From positions 62,001-126,000 of the forward strand of contig JAEPMR010000002.1 in assembly GCA_017643845.1 (NCBI GenBank): a stretch of 64,000 nt of DNA, in the 5' to 3' direction. A program made the position numbers and the translations under genes. The notes beneath the pieces were generated by a model, which saw only the letters and a list, made by a program, of their open reading frames with translations, ran no database searches and was not told where the DNA came from. The stretch comes from Marivivens sp. GTDB lineage: Bacteria > Pseudomonadota > Alphaproteobacteria > Rhodobacterales > Rhodobacteraceae. This document shows positions 20,025-31,541 of the stretch, piece by piece; position 1 is the stretch's first letter, and every line of letters begins with the position of its first letter.

Positions 20025-22160
20025 ATGATGTTCAACGAAGTTAAGAAATCAATCCAGTGGGGCGAAGAAACGCTTACACTGGAAACCGGAAAGGTCGCGC
20101 GGCAGGCGGATGGATCCGTGATCGCAACGCTTGGCGAAACCAGCGTGATGGCGAACGTAACCTTTGCCAAAGAACCGAAGCCGGGGCAGGACTTTTTCCC
20201 GCTAACCGTTCACTATCAAGAGAAATACTATGCGGCGGGCAAAGTTCCTGGCGGTTTTTTTAAGCGTGAGGCACGGCCAACTGAGAAAGAGACGCTGACA
20301 GCCCGCTTGATTGACCGTCCCATACGGCCGCTATTCGTTCCGGGCTTCAAAAATGAAGTTTTGGTCATGTGTACGGTGCTCAGCCATGATCTCGTAAACG
20401 ATCCAGATATCGTCGCGATGATTGCAGCCTCTGCTGCGCTCACCATCTCTGGCGCGCCGTTTATGGGCCCCATTGCTGGTTGTCGCGTCGGCTTTGAGGA
20501 TGGCGAGTATATCTTGAACCCGACCGTCGACGACATGCAGGGGCTTCGCAATAATCCTGAGCAACGCCTCGATCTCGTCGTCGCGGGTACCAAGGATGCA
20601 GTGATGATGGTCGAGTCGGAAGCATATGAGCTTTCCGAGACTGAAATGCTCGGTGCAGTCACATTTGCGCACGAGCAGATCCAGCCGGTTATCGATTTGA
20701 TCATCGACCTCGCTGAAGAGTCTGCAAAGGAACCCTTTGATTTTACGCCTCCGGACTATTCCGAATTGTACGAGGCAGTAAAAGCAGCAGGCGAAGAGAA
20801 AATGCGCGCTGCTTACGCGATATTGGACAAGCAAGAGCGGCAAGTCGCTGTTGCAACCGCCAAAGAGCAAATCAAGGAATCCTTGAATGACGATCAACTG
20901 GAAGATTCCAATCTTGGTTCGGCGCTGAAGAAATTGGAATCTACCGTCCTTCGGAGTTCGGTTGTTAAGGACGGCAAACGCATCGATGGTCGTGCGCTCG
21001 ATGAAGTGCGCTCCATCGTATGTGAGACTGGTCTCCTACCGCGCACACACGGTTCTGCTCTCTTCACGCGAGGTGAGACGCAAGGTCTGGTCGTGACGAC
21101 CCTGGGAACGGGAGACGACGAACAGATTATTGATGCTCTGCACGGTAACTTCCGTTCCAACTTCCTTCTGCACTACAACTTCCCGCCGTATTCGGTTGGT
21201 GAAGCGGGGCGCGTTGGTCCTCCCGGACGTCGCGAGATTGGTCATGGCAAATTGGCTTGGCGTGCTCTGCAAGCTGTTTTGCCTGCGGCAACGGATTTTC
21301 CCTATACTATTCGGGTCGTCTCTGAAATCACCGAGTCAAATGGGTCCTCATCGATGGCCTCGGTCTGCGGTGGGTCACTTTCGATGATGGACGCCGGTGT
21401 GCCGCTAAAGGCGCCGGTTGCGGGCGTTGCGATGGGTCTCGTTCTCGAAGACGATGGCTCCTACGCAGTGCTCACAGACATCCTTGGGGACGAAGACCAT
21501 CTCGGAGACATGGACTTCAAAGTTGCCGGTACTGAAAATGGCATCACGTCACTCCAAATGGATATCAAGGTTGCAGGCATCACGCCTGAAATCATGGAGA
21601 AGGCGCTTGAGCAGGCAAAGCGCGGCCGCATGCATATCCTCGAGGAGATGGGCAAAGCCCTAACCGAAGCAGGTGAATTCAGTGTTCATGCCCCGCGCAT
21701 TGAGACGATGCAGATCCCGACCGACAAGATCCGTGAAGTTATTGGCTCTGGCGGTAAGGTCATTCGCGAGATCGTTGAGGTTTCCGGTGCCAAGGTTGAC
21801 ATCAATGACGAGGGCATCATCAAGATTGCCTCGCCGAATGGTGAAGCAATCAAGAAGGCATACGACATGATCTATTCGATCGTTGCTGAACCTGAAGAAG
21901 GAAAGATCTACCGCGGCAAAGTCGTGAAGCTGGTCGACTTCGGCGCTTTCGTGAATTTCTTCGGTAAGCGCGATGGTCTTGTCCATGTTAGCCAAATTGA
22001 AAACCGTCGCTTGAACCATCCTTCTGATGTCTTGAAAGAGGGCCAGGAAGTATGGGTCAAGTTGCTAGGCTTCGATGATCGTGGAAAGGTTCGCCTTTCT
22101 ATGAAGGTCGTTGACCAAGAGTCCGGCGAAGAGGCCAGCAAAGAGGAAGCATCGGAGTAA
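20025..22160 (+). CDS. pnp: Polyribonucleotide nucleotidyltransferase
   Basis: Two RNase PH domains, KH ([20 protein letters not shown]) and S1 ([28 protein letters not shown]). Confidence 0.98.
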   Translation: MMFNEVKKSIQWGEETLTLETGKVARQADGSVIATLGETSVMANVTFAKEPKPGQDFFPLTVHYQEKYYAAGKVPGGFFKREARPTEKETLTARLIDRPIRPLFVPGFKNEVLVMCTVLSHDLVNDPDIVAMIAASAALTISGAPFMGPIAGCRVGFEDGEYILNPTVDDMQGLRNNPEQRLDLVVAGTKDAVMMVESEAYELSETEMLGAVTFAHEQIQPVIDLIIDLAEESAKEPFDFTPPDYSELYEAVKAAGEEKMRAAYAILDKQERQVAVATAKEQIKESLNDDQLEDSNLGSALKKLESTVLRSSVVKDGKRIDGRALDEVRSIVCETGLLPRTHGSALFTRGETQGLVVTTLGTGDDEQIIDALHGNFRSNFLLHYNFPPYSVGEAGRVGPPGRREIGHGKLAWRALQAVLPAATDFPYTIRVVSEITESNGSSSMASVCGGSLSMMDAGVPLKAPVAGVAMGLVLEDDGSYAVLTDILGDEDHLGDMDFKVAGTENGITSLQMDIKVAGITPEIMEKALEQAKRGRMHILEEMGKALTEAGEFSVHAPRIETMQIPTDKIREVIGSGGKVIREIVEVSGAKVDINDEGIIKIASPNGEAIKKAYDMIYSIVAEPEEGKIYRGKVVKLVDFGAFVNFFGKRDGLVHVSQIENRRLNHPSDVLKEGQEVWVKLLGFDDRGKVRLSMKVVDQESGEEASKEEASE

Positions 22161-22187
22161 TCTCCGATAGCGATCCAGTTTTTTTGA

Positions 22188-22216
22188 GGGTTCGGCCAAG
22201 GCCGGACCCTTTTTTG
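22188..22216 (+). terminator. Terminator after pnp
   Basis: GGGTTCGGCC-aa-GGCCGGACCC (one G-U) followed by a run of T; a second hairpin ATCGGAG-taat-CTCCGAT (22151-22168) spans the stop codon. Confidence 0.8.
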
Positions 22217-22313
22217 TTGCCAAAACGTGACATGATTTGAGGATTGAGCGGAGGTGACTTAACGCGCTGCTATTCTTGGCGTTTTCTCCTCTTAGTGCTG
22301 TGAAAATCGGAAA

Positions 22314-22892
22314 ATGTTTATGGTTAGTCGTCGTTTGTTTGTGAGTGCAGGTATCGCCAGCTTGTTTGTAGCGCCACGGCTTGCATTTGCTCAGCTCGCG
22401 CCTCAGATGGAGGGTAGTTACCAAATCCCTGAGCGATATTGGTTGCGCGAAGTAACTGTAAAGCGAAGTCTACCAGCAGGCGAAATCCACATACTACAAG
22501 GTGCCAAATTCCTATATTGGACTTTGGGAGATGGCCGGGCGTTGCGCTACGGCGTGGCTGTCGGTCAGGATGGCCTTCGTTTTACGGGAGCCGCTGAAGT
22601 CGGCCGAAAGGTGAAGTGGCCCAGTTGGCGGCCGACTGCATCGATGATTGCGCGCAATCCAAGTTATGCTGAATTTGCCAACGGCATGCCTGGTGGACCA
22701 AACAATCCTCTGGGCGCAAGAGCGCTTTATCTCTACCGGGACGGGCGTGATACGGCGATAAGAATTCATGGGACAACCAACCCAGCGAGTATTGGTACAC
22801 CTTCCTCGAACGGGTGCTTTCGGATGTACAACAGTCACGTTATCGATTTGTTTGACCGCGTTCCCATCGGGACCAAGGTTGTTGCATATTGA
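22314..22892 (+). CDS. L,D-transpeptidase (YkuD) family protein
   Basis: IRIHGTTNPASIGTPSSNGCFRMYNSHVIDLFDRVPIGTKV catalytic HG...S-x-GC motif; N-terminal signal. Confidence 0.92.
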   Translation: MFMVSRRLFVSAGIASLFVAPRLAFAQLAPQMEGSYQIPERYWLREVTVKRSLPAGEIHILQGAKFLYWTLGDGRALRYGVAVGQDGLRFTGAAEVGRKVKWPSWRPTASMIARNPSYAEFANGMPGGPNNPLGARALYLYRDGRDTAIRIHGTTNPASIGTPSSNGCFRMYNSHVIDLFDRVPIGTKVVAY

Positions 22893-22904
22893 TATGCCAG
22901 ACTA

Positions 22905-22933
22905 CTTGTAGTTCACAGGTTCCATACCCATCT
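22905..22933 (+). promoter_or_regulatory. Candidate heat-shock sigma (RpoH)-type promoter upstream of clpB
   Basis: CTTGTA-N15-ACCCATCT versus textbook CTTGAA-N13-15-CCCCATnT. Confidence 0.5.
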
Positions 22934-23009
22934 CATATCGCAAGACCCGAATGGATACGTGCTGCAAAGCGGGCGTTAAGGAAACGGGTGCTTATAGAAG
23001 GAGAAAGCC

Positions 23010-25628
23010 ATGAACTTGGAAAAGTTCACGGAGCGGTCCCGTGGGTTTATGCAGGCCGCGCAAACGATTGCATTGCGAGAGAGCCACCAAAAGCTCGCGC
23101 CTGAACATCTTCTCAAAGCGCTACTTGATGATGATCAGGGCTTGGCTTCGAATTTGATCGAGCGAGCAGGTGGCGATGTTCGGCGCGTTGTCGAAGCTAA
23201 CGATTTGGCACTTGAAAAAACGCCAAAAGTCACTGGGGACTCCAGCCAAATCTACCTCGACAGTGCTACAGCAAAGGTCGTCGCCGAGGCTGAAAAGCTT
23301 GCATCCAAGGCAGGTGATAGTTTTGTTCCGGTTGAACGTCTTTTGACTGCGCTGGCAATCGTGAAGTCTAAAGCGAATGATGCGCTAGCCACAGGGAATG
23401 TGTCTGCTCAGGCACTCAACTCCGCGATCAATGACATGCGGAAAGGCAGAACCGCGGACTCGGCATCAGCAGAAGACGGTTATGACGCGCTCAAGAAATA
23501 TGCTCGCGACCTGACTGAAACGGCGGAACAAGGGAAAATTGACCCGATCATTGGTCGCGACGAAGAAATTCGCCGTGCAATGCAGGTTCTAAGTCGGAGG
23601 ACAAAGAACAATCCGGTGCTGATTGGTGAACCGGGCGTGGGCAAGACAGCAATTGCTGAAGGGCTCGCTTTGAGGATTGTAAATGGCGATGTGCCTGAAA
23701 GCCTACGCAATAAGAAATTGCTCGCTCTGGATATGGGGTCACTTATCGCCGGGGCGAAATATCGGGGCGAATTTGAAGAGCGCTTGAAGGCGATCCTCAA
23801 GGAAATTGAGGCTGCAGCTGGCGAGGTTATCCTCTTCATAGACGAAATGCATGTACTTGTCGGAGCAGGCAAGACCGATGGCGCAATGGATGCGGCGAAC
23901 CTGATCAAGCCGGCTCTTGCCCGTGGGGAGTTGCACTGCGTCGGTGCGACGACTCTGGATGAATATCGCAAATATGTTGAAAAAGACGCGGCACTCGCCC
24001 GGCGTTTCCAGCCTTTGATCGTGGAGGAGCCGACTGTCGAGGATACTGTCTCGATCTTGCGCGGCATCAAAGAGAAGTACGAACTGCACCATGGGGTGAG
24101 GATCTCAGACTCGGCGCTGGTCTCTGCGGCGATGTTGTCGCATCGCTACATCACTGACCGCTTCCTTCCAGACAAGGCGATTGATCTTGTGGATGAGGCT
24201 GCTTCTCGCCTGCGGATGGAAGTTGACAGCAAGCCAGAAGAGCTCGATGCGCTGGATAGGCAGATACTGCAAATGCAGATCGAGGCGGAAGCCCTCAAGA
24301 AAGAGGACGACGCCGCATCGAGGAGCCGACTGGAGAAGCTAGAGAAAGAGCTAGCCGACCTTCAAGAGCGGTCCGCTGAAATGACTGCAAAGTGGCAGTC
24401 TGAGCGAGATAAGCTCGAAGGTGCCCGTGGCTTGAAGGAGCAACTAGACCGGGCGCGCGCAGATTTGGAAATAGCCAAGCGTGAAGGGAACCTCGCGAAG
24501 GCAGGTGAACTTTCATATGGTGTTATCCCACAGATCGAGCGTCAGCTCTCCGAGGCTGAAACTCAAGAAGCCGATGGACTGATGGTCGAAGAAGCAGTTC
24601 GGCCCGAGCAGATTGCAGAAGTGGTCGAACGCTGGACCGGAATTCCAACGTCCAAGATGCTTGAGGGCGAGCGAGAGAAGCTGCTTCGAATGGAGGAAGA
24701 GCTTGGACGCCGTGTTGTGGGCCAGAAAGCGGCTGTTCGAGCGGTTTCCAATGCCGTTCGACGGGCGCGAGCCGGTTTGAATGACGAGAACCGCCCACTC
24801 GGCTCTTTCCTGTTTCTCGGTCCGACGGGGGTCGGCAAGACTGAACTGACAAAGGCTGTCGCTGAGTATCTCTTCGACGATGACAGCGCTATGGTCAGGG
24901 TCGATATGTCGGAGTTCATGGAGAAACACGCGGTTGCCCGTTTGATCGGTGCGCCACCCGGCTATGTTGGATATGACGAAGGCGGTGTTCTGACCGAAGC
25001 TGTCCGACGTCGCCCCTACCAGGTTGTTCTGTTCGATGAAGTGGAAAAGGCACATCCTGACGTGTTTAACGTCCTGCTGCAGGTTCTGGATGATGGTGTC
25101 CTCACGGATGGACATGGCCGTACGGTTGACTTCAAACAGACGCTTATCGTGCTGACGTCAAATTTGGGTGCGCAGGCGTTGAGCCAACTCCCGGATGGCG
25201 CTGATGCCAGTCAGGCGAAAAGGGATGTCATGGATGCTGTAAGAGCCCATTTCCGACCAGAGTTTCTCAACCGGCTTGATGAGACAATAATCTTTGATCG
25301 ACTGGGCCGTGCTGACATGGATGGTATCGTTAATATCCAGCTAGCAAGATTGGAAAAGCGTTTGGCCTCGCGCAATTTGTCTTTGACTCTGGATGACGGC
25401 GCTTTGAAATGGCTCGCTGATGAAGGGTACGATCCAGTATTTGGGGCACGGCCTCTAAAGCGGGTTATTCAAAGGGCTCTGCAGGATCAGCTCGCTGAGA
25501 TGATCCTTGCTGGAGAGGTATCGGATGGTGATACCGTACCCGTTAGCGCAGGGGCAGATGGACTGATCGTGGGTGAACGCGTGTCCGGCTCGAGCCGCCC
25601 CCGCCCCGATGATGCTGTAGTGCACTGA
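23010..25628 (+). CDS. clpB: ATP-dependent chaperone ClpB
   Basis: Clp N domain, two Walker A ([35 protein letters not shown]), coiled-coil M domain, [11 protein letters not shown]. Confidence 0.98.
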   Translation: MNLEKFTERSRGFMQAAQTIALRESHQKLAPEHLLKALLDDDQGLASNLIERAGGDVRRVVEANDLALEKTPKVTGDSSQIYLDSATAKVVAEAEKLASKAGDSFVPVERLLTALAIVKSKANDALATGNVSAQALNSAINDMRKGRTADSASAEDGYDALKKYARDLTETAEQGKIDPIIGRDEEIRRAMQVLSRRTKNNPVLIGEPGVGKTAIAEGLALRIVNGDVPESLRNKKLLALDMGSLIAGAKYRGEFEERLKAILKEIEAAAGEVILFIDEMHVLVGAGKTDGAMDAANLIKPALARGELHCVGATTLDEYRKYVEKDAALARRFQPLIVEEPTVEDTVSILRGIKEKYELHHGVRISDSALVSAAMLSHRYITDRFLPDKAIDLVDEAASRLRMEVDSKPEELDALDRQILQMQIEAEALKKEDDAASRSRLEKLEKELADLQERSAEMTAKWQSERDKLEGARGLKEQLDRARADLEIAKREGNLAKAGELSYGVIPQIERQLSEAETQEADGLMVEEAVRPEQIAEVVERWTGIPTSKMLEGEREKLLRMEEELGRRVVGQKAAVRAVSNAVRRARAGLNDENRPLGSFLFLGPTGVGKTELTKAVAEYLFDDDSAMVRVDMSEFMEKHAVARLIGAPPGYVGYDEGGVLTEAVRRRPYQVVLFDEVEKAHPDVFNVLLQVLDDGVLTDGHGRTVDFKQTLIVLTSNLGAQALSQLPDGADASQAKRDVMDAVRAHFRPEFLNRLDETIIFDRLGRADMDGIVNIQLARLEKRLASRNLSLTLDDGALKWLADEGYDPVFGARPLKRVIQRALQDQLAEMILAGEVSDGDTVPVSAGADGLIVGERVSGSSRPRPDDAVVH

Positions 25629-25675
25629 ATGGATGGTCTCGGGGCAATAACGTTCGGTAAGCCCCGAGACAAATC

Positions 25676-26395
25676 TTAGATCATTCGGATAACGTCTTTG
25701 TTGATCGCGAGCATGTAGCCTCGGCGCGCTATGTTCTTGACCAGAAGCTCGCTGATCATCTGGTTGCCGAGACTGTCCCTAAGTCTCTTTATACGTGTCG
25801 CGCCAGCTGACTCATCGCAATCATCTGCACGCCTTCCTGAAATGACGGCCTCAATCTCTGCACCTGATAGAACTTCGTCATCCATACGGGCTTCCGCCAA
25901 TACACTCAGTGTCTCGATCGCGGCATCCGTGAGTTTGAACTCAAAATTGTTGAGCAAAACAATGTTTTGATCCCTACTGATCAGTAGGGAATTCACCTCA
26001 ATACCGCTCCTTTCGATTTGACCCATGCGCCGGTTCAGGGCGATCAACATTAGGAGAAAGCTTACCGCCGCAATCAAAAGCGCGGCTGCGAAAACAAGAA
26101 GAACGAATATCACAAATCGATATGAGGCCAGCGTGTCGGAAAATGCCGTTCCTGACTGGGCGAGGATTTCCAGTAATTTAATTTCGGCTTGAGACGTCAG
26201 ATTGTTGTTCTCAACAAATATTTGTTCAACGCGAGAATTAAAGGCATTCGCATCTGGCAGGTTGACGAATAGCAGGACAGCGGCGCCGCAAAGCAAGATG
26301 CCGATTGCGATAATGCCGCCCCATACAATGCGCGTGCCGGCTATTCGGGCATCAGAAGCGGAGGAAGTAGTCTCCGGCACTATCTTTCCTTTCAT
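25676..26395 (-). CDS. Membrane-anchored winged-helix transcriptional regulator-like protein
   Basis: Two TM segments (WGGIIAIGILLCGAAVLLFVNL; FVIFVLLVFAAALLIAAVSFLLMLIAL) flanking a ~65-aa loop, then an OmpR/wHTH-like domain (NFEFKLTDAAIETLSVLAEARMDDEVLSGAEIEAVISG...RIKRLRDSLGNQ...RRGYMLAI). Confidence 0.7.
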   Translation of the reverse strand: MKGKIVPETTSSASDARIAGTRIVWGGIIAIGILLCGAAVLLFVNLPDANAFNSRVEQIFVENNNLTSQAEIKLLEILAQSGTAFSDTLASYRFVIFVLLVFAAALLIAAVSFLLMLIALNRRMGQIERSGIEVNSLLISRDQNIVLLNNFEFKLTDAAIETLSVLAEARMDDEVLSGAEIEAVISGRRADDCDESAGATRIKRLRDSLGNQMISELLVKNIARRGYMLAINKDVIRMI

Positions 26396-26633
26396 CCAGA
26401 CCGTTCTCGGAAAACACTGAAAGAATTGTCAGCATTTCCCACCCTTGTGAGGCGAGACGATCTTCTAATTCTTTTCGGGCATTGTCGAGGTCACACCTGC
26501 CGGAAATCTCGGCAACGCCATAGTGCAATCTGAGCGGGTCGTCCCGTTTGGCCTTGTAGTCGGCAAAACAGGCGGCCTGAGCAAAGTTTGCAAGGCAGGA
26601 AAGGTAAAGGGTCAAGGTTGCAGCGCGGATCAT
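26352..26633 (-). CDS. Small secreted two-Cys hypothetical protein
   Basis: MIRAATLTLYLSCLANFAQAACFADYKAKRDDPLRLHYGVAEISGRCDLDNARKELEDRLASQGWEMLTILSVF; overlaps the regulator start by 44 bp. Confidence 0.65.
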   Translation of the reverse strand: MIRAATLTLYLSCLANFAQAACFADYKAKRDDPLRLHYGVAEISGRCDLDNARKELEDRLASQGWEMLTILSVFSENGLDERKDSAGDYFLRF

Positions 26634-26768
26634 AGGAATCAGAACAACGTAACGAGCGTTGTAATGCAATATCATCTACTGTTCGGAGCTTAAGAAATGT
26701 GGATTCTGTTTCCCTAATGGGATTTTCGCGAGGTTGTCATTGGCTCACTGCTCTGCTCAATAAAGTAC

Positions 26769-27398
26769 ATGACCCAATTACAGCCCGATTATCTCTTAGA
26801 AACCGACTATCTTCGCGAGGGCGCACATTCGATTGCTGGTGTCGATGAAGTAGGCCGCGGACCAATCGCAGGTCCGGTTACCGCTGCTGCTGTTGTTCTT
26901 GATGCTGAAAACCTGCCGACCGGCTTGAATGATAGCAAGAAGCTTTCAGCTCGAAAGAGGGAGCAACTTTTTGACCAGATAATGCGTACGTCAGTGGTAT
27001 CAATTGCGCATGCTTCAGTCGATGAGATTGATGATTTGAACATTCTATATGCGTCACATCTGGCAATGGTTCGGGCTTGTAACGGACTTCCGATACGACC
27101 ATCAGTTGCACTGATAGACGGCAATTTGGTTCCCCAGGATCTGGGCCTTAAGGCGGTCCCTGTTGTCAAAGGCGATGCCCGTTCGCTCTCGATCGCCGCC
27201 GCTTCGATCGTGGCCAAGGTGACCCGTGATCGGCTCATGGTGGATTTGGCGCAACAATACCCTGGGTACGGCTGGTCCCAGAACGCAGGTTATCCCACTA
27301 AAGCCCATTTGGAGGCGCTCCGAGATATCGGGGTGACCCCTCATCATAGGCGATCTTTCCGCCCTGTGCACAATATATTGTATCAAGTGAAATCGTAA
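26769..27398 (+). CDS. rnhB: Ribonuclease HII
   Basis: IAGVDEVGRGPIAGPVTAAAVVLD, LNDSKKLSARKRE, DRLMVDLAQQYPGYGW. Confidence 0.97.
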   Translation: MTQLQPDYLLETDYLREGAHSIAGVDEVGRGPIAGPVTAAAVVLDAENLPTGLNDSKKLSARKREQLFDQIMRTSVVSIAHASVDEIDDLNILYASHLAMVRACNGLPIRPSVALIDGNLVPQDLGLKAVPVVKGDARSLSIAAASIVAKVTRDRLMVDLAQQYPGYGWSQNAGYPTKAHLEALRDIGVTPHHRRSFRPVHNILYQVKS

Positions 27399-27404
27399 CT
27401 TGTT

Positions 27405-27448
27405 GATTCAAAAAAACTTTTGACAGCGAATCGCCTCTGAATCATTTT
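27405..27448 (+). promoter_or_regulatory. Predicted ccrM promoter with three GANTC sites
   Basis: GATTC at 27405, TTGACA -35 at 27420-27425, GAATC at 27428 and 27439 within/at the end of the 17-nt spacer before 27443. Confidence 0.55.
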
Positions 27449-27496
27449 GGTGGACAAGATCGAGTGGAAAAATCCACCGACATAAGAGGCAGATAA

Positions 27497-28606
<1,110 letters not shown>

Positions 28607-28656
28607 TTAGTTTTACCGCCGGTGCCTGTGGCCAATGGCCGACGATGGCACAAACT

Positions 28657-28685
28657 TGCCCCGCCAGTCGGCGGGGCTTTTTTGT
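28657..28685. terminator. Terminator between ccrM and alkB-like gene
   Basis: CCCCGCC-agtc-GGCGGGG followed by c+TTTTTTT on the + strand. Confidence 0.85.
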
Positions 28686-29818
28686 TAACCTCGGCTGGGC
28701 ATTGGGTTCGTTCCGGTTTTGTAGGGTGCCCAGTCAGTGATCTCGGGATAATACATGGCTCTCCATCGGCGCACTCTCGGGTTCATTATGCGGCGCCAAA
28801 TGGGAGGGATCATCGCCGCAAATGTCATTAGTGGATACCCATGTGGTAATTGCGGAGCATCTACATCGTCATATGTCTGCAGAAGTGGGAAGCGCCTGTC
28901 AGGTTTGTAGTGATGATCCGAGTGTCGCTGGAGATTGATTAATAACCAGTTAGACCACCGGTGCGATGCATTCCATGAGTGCCGAGGTTTAACGTGTTCG
29001 TAACGTCCGTTGCCGAGGTGCTTCCTCGTCAGTCCGTAGTGTTCAACGTAATTGGCAAGCTCCAGCTGCCATATTGCCACGAATGCCTGGGTCACAAACA
29101 GGAAGACACCGAGAGGGCCACCTAAGATCAACGACAAAATGAGAAATCCGACCTGCAACGCGGCGTAACGCCAGAAGGGGTTTGAAAGTGACCATGAAGA
29201 TTTATTTCGCCGAGCGAGCATCGCTTTTTCAGCATTGATTGCGGACGTGAGGCATTCTCGTAATACCCGTGGAAAGAACCGATGGAACCCTTCGTTGTAG
29301 CGGGCAGTAACTGCGTCTCTTGGGGTCCCCACCCATGGATGATGAACCAAAAGGTGCTCAGTCCTGAAGTGGGAATACAAAACTGAAGCGAGTAGGATAT
29401 CACCTAGCCAACGTTCAATTTTCGGCTTTTGATGCATGAGCTCGTGGGAATAGTTGATTCCAACGGTGCCGGAGATGACGCCCATTCCAAAAAAGACAGC
29501 CCATGACTGAAAGATGGTCAGGTGTTCCGCGCGCGGAACATACCAAAGTAGGCCAAATAGTGTAATCAGTTGGATTGGCGTCCAGATCAGTGTGATTGCT
29601 CGGTACCAGAAAAGTGCTGCTTCGGGAGTTTCCGGGTCGGCATTTTTTGTATTCACGCTGGAAATCAAGTCCAATGCCGAAAACAAGTACCATGTAGACA
29701 GGGGAACCAAGGCGAGTGCCCAACCGCCCTGAATTGCTCCGAACCAGATCAGGGGAATGAGGAACAGAGATAGCCAGAACGGAAGTGCGGGAAGAAGTTT
29801 TGGAGTTGTTGAACGCAT
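28685..29818 (-). CDS. alkB: Alkane 1-monooxygenase-like membrane di-iron protein (AlkB family)
   Basis: His motifs NYSHELMHQ, EHLLVHHPWVGTPRDAVTARYNEGFHRFFPR, LQRHSDHHYKPDRRFPLLQTY; several TM segments. Confidence 0.9.
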   Translation of the reverse strand: MRSTTPKLLPALPFWLSLFLIPLIWFGAIQGGWALALVPLSTWYLFSALDLISSVNTKNADPETPEAALFWYRAITLIWTPIQLITLFGLLWYVPRAEHLTIFQSWAVFFGMGVISGTVGINYSHELMHQKPKIERWLGDILLASVLYSHFRTEHLLVHHPWVGTPRDAVTARYNEGFHRFFPRVLRECLTSAINAEKAMLARRNKSSWSLSNPFWRYAALQVGFLILSLILGGPLGVFLFVTQAFVAIWQLELANYVEHYGLTRKHLGNGRYEHVKPRHSWNASHRWSNWLLINLQRHSDHHYKPDRRFPLLQTYDDVDAPQLPHGYPLMTFAAMIPPIWRRIMNPRVRRWRAMYYPEITDWAPYKTGTNPMPSRG

Positions 29819-29875
29819 AAAACGATCCCCGCTCTGTAAAGGGTTTCTTAAGGCTATCTGCAGGCGTTCGGAGCC

Positions 29876-30940
29876 TCAATTCCACATTTCGTCGCCCCGG
29901 ATCAGATCAAACGCTTTTCGCATGACGGTGGGGAGGTGTGACGGGCTGAATCTGGGCGGTGGATACCATTCCAGATCGTCAAGTAGATCGGGCGTATCGG
30001 TTCGTGTGATGAATATCTCGAGGCGCAGGTGGAAGTGTGTGAAAGTGTGACGTACCTCGCCTTCGACACGGTGCCAATCCCCGGCGAAGGGTGGACGCAT
30101 CGCAGGCGTGGTCTCTGACCATTCGGAGCTCGGCCATCCGAGCATATTTCCTAAGAGGCCGCTTGGTGGGCGGCGTTGGAGGAGCCATGCACCGTCGCGA
30201 TTCCGTCGTGCAATGTAGAGACTGCCATTACGCGTCGGTTTCGGTTTCTTTGGGAGTTTGCGCGGTAGGCTGTCTGCAATCCCTTGCCGCCTGCCCTCAC
30301 AGTGTTCCTGAAATGGGCAAATGCCGCAAGCAGGAGAACGCGGCGTGCAGATTGTAGCGCCGAGGTCCATCATGGCCTGCGCAAAATCCCCTGGTCGTTC
30401 TGTGGGTGTCAGATCTGCGACATGGGCAAAGAGAATGGGCTTGGATTTTGGCAGTGGGGCTTCAACAGCGAATAGGCGGGATGTGACCCGCTCGATGTTT
30501 CCGTCCATGACAGGTGATGGCAAGTCAAAGGCTATAGCACTTATCGCGGCGCTTGTATAAGGGCCGATCCCAGGGAGCGATAAGAGTTGTTCATGGCTTG
30601 CTGGAAATTTGCCGCCATGCTCCGAGTACACGACGCGGGCGCATTTCAACAGGTTCCGCGCGCGAGCGTAATAACCAAGCCCCGCCCAAGCGGCCATTAC
30701 ATCTGAGTCTTTAGCATTGGCAAGGTGCGAAACGGTTGGCCACCGCCTTGTAAAGTCGTGAAAATACGGTGTGACCGCTGCGACTGTTGTTTGCTGCAGC
30801 ATGATTTCCGACAGCCACACGCGATATGGGTCAGGTGTGACTCCTGCCAAGCGTTGCCTCGGTGAAACACGCCACGGCAGATCGCGCGCATGGAGGTCAT
30901 ACCAGTCTAGCAATTTTTCGCTTAGGCTCAGGTCACGCAA
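29876..30940 (-). CDS. mutY: A/G-specific adenine glycosylase
   Basis: DLPWRVSPRQRLAGVTPDPYRVWLSEIMLQQTTVAAVTPYF, LPGIGPYTSAAISAIAFD, FeS Cys cluster (CTPRSPACGICPFQEHC). Confidence 0.97.
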   Translation of the reverse strand: MRDLSLSEKLLDWYDLHARDLPWRVSPRQRLAGVTPDPYRVWLSEIMLQQTTVAAVTPYFHDFTRRWPTVSHLANAKDSDVMAAWAGLGYYARARNLLKCARVVYSEHGGKFPASHEQLLSLPGIGPYTSAAISAIAFDLPSPVMDGNIERVTSRLFAVEAPLPKSKPILFAHVADLTPTERPGDFAQAMMDLGATICTPRSPACGICPFQEHCEGRRQGIADSLPRKLPKKPKPTRNGSLYIARRNRDGAWLLQRRPPSGLLGNMLGWPSSEWSETTPAMRPPFAGDWHRVEGEVRHTFTHFHLRLEIFITRTDTPDLLDDLEWYPPPRFSPSHLPTVMRKAFDLIRGDEMWN

Positions 30941-31008
30941 TATTTATCCTCTCGTTGGTGTGCTTTCACTGGTGTCTGGAGCGGCAGGCTCTAAAGTGCG
31001 AAAGTAGA

Positions 31009-31539
31009 ATGGCTGTTCAGAGACGCAATACGGGACGCAGCGGATTTACGCGTGCAAGCGCATTATTGCAGGCGCGTATACGTGAAGCGAGTTCGATACG
31101 GGGCTTTGGAGAGACCCGTATACTAACTCATTGGCGGGAGGTTGTCGGTGCGTCATATGCGGACGTCTGCTTGCCAGTTAAAGTGTCCTACAAAAGGTCT
31201 GGTATCGGCGCTACTTTGACGATCCTGACAACAGGCGCACAAGCTCCGATGTTGGAAATGCAGAAACAGCATATTCTGGACAAGGTTAATGCCTGCTACG
31301 GGTATCGCGCGATACACGAGATTAGGATCACGCAAACTGCACAGACTGGATTTGCAGAAGGTCAGGCCAGCTTTCGCGGGCCGAAAGCAGTCAAATTAAA
31401 CTCGGCTGAAACGAAGCGTGTAGGAGAGGCTGCCATGCAGTTGGCGACGGACATTCAAGATGAGCGTTTGAAGGTCGCGCTGGCTAAGTTGGGTGGCGCA
31501 GTCCTTACGCGATATGGAAAAAATGAAAATCAGGAGTGA
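31009..31539 (+). CDS. DUF721 / DciA-like protein
   Basis: ILTHWREVVGASYADVCLPVKVSYKR...ATLTILTTGAQAPMLEMQKQHILDKVNACYGYRAIHEIRI; start chosen at MAVQRRNTGRSGF. Confidence 0.85.
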   Translation: MAVQRRNTGRSGFTRASALLQARIREASSIRGFGETRILTHWREVVGASYADVCLPVKVSYKRSGIGATLTILTTGAQAPMLEMQKQHILDKVNACYGYRAIHEIRITQTAQTGFAEGQASFRGPKAVKLNSAETKRVGEAAMQLATDIQDERLKVALAKLGGAVLTRYGKNENQE

Positions 31540-31541
31540 AC

